A stretch of 64,000 nucleotides of DNA, taken from the NCBI RefSeq assembly GCF_036053395.1, contig NZ_CP107942.1:8767001-8831000 (forward strand). Reading direction: 5' to 3'. The first letter of the stretch is position 1, and each line of letters opens with the position of its first letter. A program made the translations under genes and the position numbers. The notes under the pieces were generated by a model that saw only the letters and a list, made by a program, of their open reading frames with translations, made no database searches and was not told the origin of the DNA. The DNA comes from Actinoplanes sp. NBC_00393. Its GTDB lineage: Bacteria; Actinomycetota; Actinomycetes; Mycobacteriales; Micromonosporaceae. Of this stretch, positions 62,096 through 64,000 are shown one piece after another.

Positions 62096-62445
62096 CGGCC
62101 TCCGACCGCGGCGCCGCGTCGATCTTCGTGCTGGCGATCGGCCTCCTGCTCGTGGCGCTCGGCCTGGCCGGCGCGGCGGTCGGGTCCGCTCGGGTGGCCC
62201 GGCACCAGGCCCGCAACGCGGCGGATCTGGGCGCGCTGGCCGGAGCGCTGCGCACGATCGAGGGCGAGGGTGCGGCCTGTGCCGAGGCCGCTCGATACGC
62301 CTCCGCGAACGACGCCCGGATGACCAGCTGCACCGTGTCCGGCCTGGAGATAGTGATCCGAGTCGAGGTAGCCGTCACCCCCATGCCCGGAATGTCCGGT
62401 GTAGCCATGGCGGCTGCCCGGGCCGGCCCGGTGACTGCCGGCTAG
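62092..62445 (+). CDS. Rv3654c-family TadE/TadG-like protein
   Basis: A 117-residue protein. DRGAASIFVLAIGLLLVALG is a TadG-like hydrophobic N-terminus; ARHQARNAADLGALAGAL is typical of the Rv3654c family, as are two cysteines (AACAEAARYA and TSCTVSG) that may form a disulfide. Probably a minor pilin or envelope protein. GTG 62092 overlaps the TadE gene stop. Its TAG stop shares the palindrome CTAG with the stop of the convergent helicase gene. Confidence 0.82.
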   Translation: MTASDRGAASIFVLAIGLLLVALGLAGAAVGSARVARHQARNAADLGALAGALRTIEGEGAACAEAARYASANDARMTSCTVSGLEIVIRVEVAVTPMPGMSGVAMAAARAGPVTAG

Positions 62446-64000
62446 AGCGCGGCGAGGACGGTGTCGAGGACCTTCACCGCATCCGCCTTGTTCAGCGGAT
62501 TGTTCCCGTTCCCGCACTTCGGCGACTGCACACAGGAGGGACAGCCGGCCTCGCACACGCACGAGGCGATCGCCTCCCGGGTGGCGCGCAGCCACTCCGC
62601 CGCGGTTTCGTACGCGCGCTCCGAGAAGCCGGCGCCACCGGGATGCCCGTCGTAGACGAAGACCGTCGGCGCTTCGGTGTCCGCGTGGTTGGCCGTGGAC
62701 AGGCCGCCGATGTCCCACCGGTCGCAGGTGGCGATCAGCGGGAGCAGGCCGATCCCGGCGTGCTCGGCGGCGTGCAGGGCGCCGGGGAAGTCGGCCGGCT
62801 CCACCCCGGCCGCGACCAGTGCGTCCGGGGAGACGGTGAACCAGACGGCCGTCGTCCGCAGCTCGCGCACCGGGAGATCCAGCGGCCGGGTGTCGATGAT
62901 CTCGCCGCTACCGATCCGCCGCCGCTGGTAGGAGACGACCTGGTTGGTGACGTCCACCTCGCCGAAGAAGAGGCCCACCGGTCCGGCGTCCACGTACGAG
63001 CGGACGCTGACCACTGAGAGGTTTGTCACATCGCGAGCGTGCGTGGACCAGTCCGGCTCCTCCTGATGCACCAGAGCGAAGCCGTCCTCCAGATCCAGTT
63101 CGTCCACCACGTACGAAATGCCCTGATGCAGGTAGACGGCTCCCTCGTGGAGCATGACGTGGGACGAGCCGGGGTCGACCGTGCCGAGCAGCCGGCCGGT
63201 GGCCGACTCGACCACGGCGACCGGCGTCCCGCCGGTGCCCCGCAGATCCACTTCGGGCCGGCCGCGATGGGTCCAGTACCAGCCGGACGGGCGCTGCCGC
63301 AGAGCGCCTTCCGCGATGAGCGCGCGAACGGCTGCTTTCGCCTCCGCGCCGCCGAAGAGTTCCAGGTCAGCCTGGGTGAGCGGGGCTTCCGAGGCGGCGC
63401 AGCAGAGTTGCGGGCCCAGGACGTACGGGTTCGACGGGTCCAGCACGGTCGCCTCGACCGGTCGGCCGAACACCGCTTCCGGGTGATGCACGAGGTAGGT
63501 GTCCAGCGGATCGTCCCGGGCGATCAACACGGCGAGCGCCTCCCCGCCGGCCCGCCCGGCCCGGCCCGCCTGCTGCCAGAGCGAGGCCCGGGTCCCGGGA
63601 TAGCCGCAGATCAGCACCGCGTCCAAGCCGACCAAGTCGACGCCGAGCTCGAGGGCGTTGGTGGAGGCCAGAGCCAGCAGATCGCCGGTGAGCAGCGCCC
63701 GTTCGATGGCGCGCCGGTCCTCCCGCAGATACCCCGCCCGGTACGCCGCGACCCGCTCGCCGAGCCCCGGCACCGCCTCGTCCAGGGCCCGCCGGGTCAT
63801 TGTGGCGACCACCTCGGCGCCACGCCGGGACCGGATGAAGGCGAGCGTCCGCGTGCCACCGACGACCGCGTCGGTGAGCAGGTCAGCGGTCTCCCGCAGC
63901 GCGGATCGCCGGATCGGCGGCAACTCGACGTCGCCGTCCTCGAGGGCGACCGTGGACGGTGGCAGCAGCGGCGGCTCCCACAACGCGAAGGTCACCGCTC
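62442..64000 (-). CDS. Lhr-like DEAD/DEAH helicase with DUF1998 C-terminus (5' part outside window)
   Basis: The visible 519 codons are the C-terminal part; the frame continues past 64000. Helicase lobe 2 features are readable: TRTLAFIRSRRGAEVVA, STNALELGVDLVGLDAVLIC and QQAGRAGRAG (motif VI). The end carries a DUF1998 region with a Cys cluster (CVCEAGCPSCVQSPKCGNGN), a zinc or iron-sulfur site. Homologous to the mycobacterial helicase at the Rv3649 position; a DNA repair role is likely but unproven. It converges with the tad cluster. Confidence 0.88.
   Translation of the reverse strand, partial: AVTFALWEPPLLPPSTVALEDGDVELPPIRRSALRETADLLTDAVVGGTRTLAFIRSRRGAEVVATMTRRALDEAVPGLGERVAAYRAGYLREDRRAIERALLTGDLLALASTNALELGVDLVGLDAVLICGYPGTRASLWQQAGRAGRAGGEALAVLIARDDPLDTYLVHHPEAVFGRPVEATVLDPSNPYVLGPQLCCAASEAPLTQADLELFGGAEAKAAVRALIAEGALRQRPSGWYWTHRGRPEVDLRGTGGTPVAVVESATGRLLGTVDPGSSHVMLHEGAVYLHQGISYVVDELDLEDGFALVHQEEPDWSTHARDVTNLSVVSVRSYVDAGPVGLFFGEVDVTNQVVSYQRRRIGSGEIIDTRPLDLPVRELRTTAVWFTVSPDALVAAGVEPADFPGALHAAEHAGIGLLPLIATCDRWDIGGLSTANHADTEAPTVFVYDGHPGGAGFSERAYETAAEWLRATREAIASCVCEAGCPSCVQSPKCGNGNNPLNKADAVKVLDTVLAAL

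Overview
The window comes from a high-GC actinobacterium. Gene content and order point to Micromonosporaceae, most likely Actinoplanes or a near relative. The grounds are a 14-gene nuo operon preceded by a geranylgeranyl reductase-type gene, menaquinone genes of the futalosine route (mqnA, mqnC), WXG100/EccE type VII secretion genes, a tad pilus cluster in the order known from Mycobacterium (Rv3660c to Rv3654c) and many GTG, apparently leaderless starts. Genus is inferred from content, not from a search. No tRNA, rRNA, CRISPR, insertion sequence or prophage was seen.

Layout. 1-6.7 kb: a partial membrane protein, a GNAT acetyltransferase, a HelD-type helicase coupled to an F420-type oxidoreductase, a regulator/MFS pair with a 42-bp inverted repeat at the MFS start, and mqnA. 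6.8-13.2 kb: an LPITG-anchored surface protein, an aldo/keto reductase, and a coupled SNF2 helicase/SWIM protein pair. 13.3-17.2 kb: mqnC, menG, a small acidic protein, and the FAD-dependent reductase with a near-perfect Rex operator. 17.3-33.4 kb: nuoA to nuoN, ending at a clear terminator. 33.5-40.4 kb: an FMN-binding-fold protein, a polyprenyl diphosphate synthase (quinone tail), an MFS transporter, an IclR regulator, an orphan zinc anti-sigma-like protein, RarD and a small membrane protein.

40.5-47.7 kb: eccE diverging from two WXG100 genes, followed by a 1247-residue protein (SseB domain, about 780 residues of Pro/Gly/Ala/Ser, second SseB domain, unrecognised C-terminal domain) whose stop codon overlaps the start of a 120-residue protein. 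This is the best candidate for an undescribed system, possibly a type VII-linked effector with a partner, but that role is inference. 47.7-55.3 kb: an alpha/beta hydrolase without a nucleophile, a lipoprotein, a secreted M6 metalloprotease, acs, a degenerate Fic-like protein and a PH-domain-like membrane protein. 55.8-62.4 kb: a HAD-IB phosphatase, a STAS anti-anti-sigma factor and the tad/Flp cluster, including a 63-residue gene coupled on both sides. From 62.4 kb to the end: the 3' part of an Lhr-like helicase.

How the parts fit. MqnA, MqnC, MenG, the polyprenyl synthase and the flavin reductase supply or modify the menaquinone that complex I (nuo) reduces. The Rex site suggests NADH/NAD+ control of this block. 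The tad genes would build a Flp-type pilus, and the EccE/WXG100 genes belong to ESX secretion whose other core genes lie outside the window.
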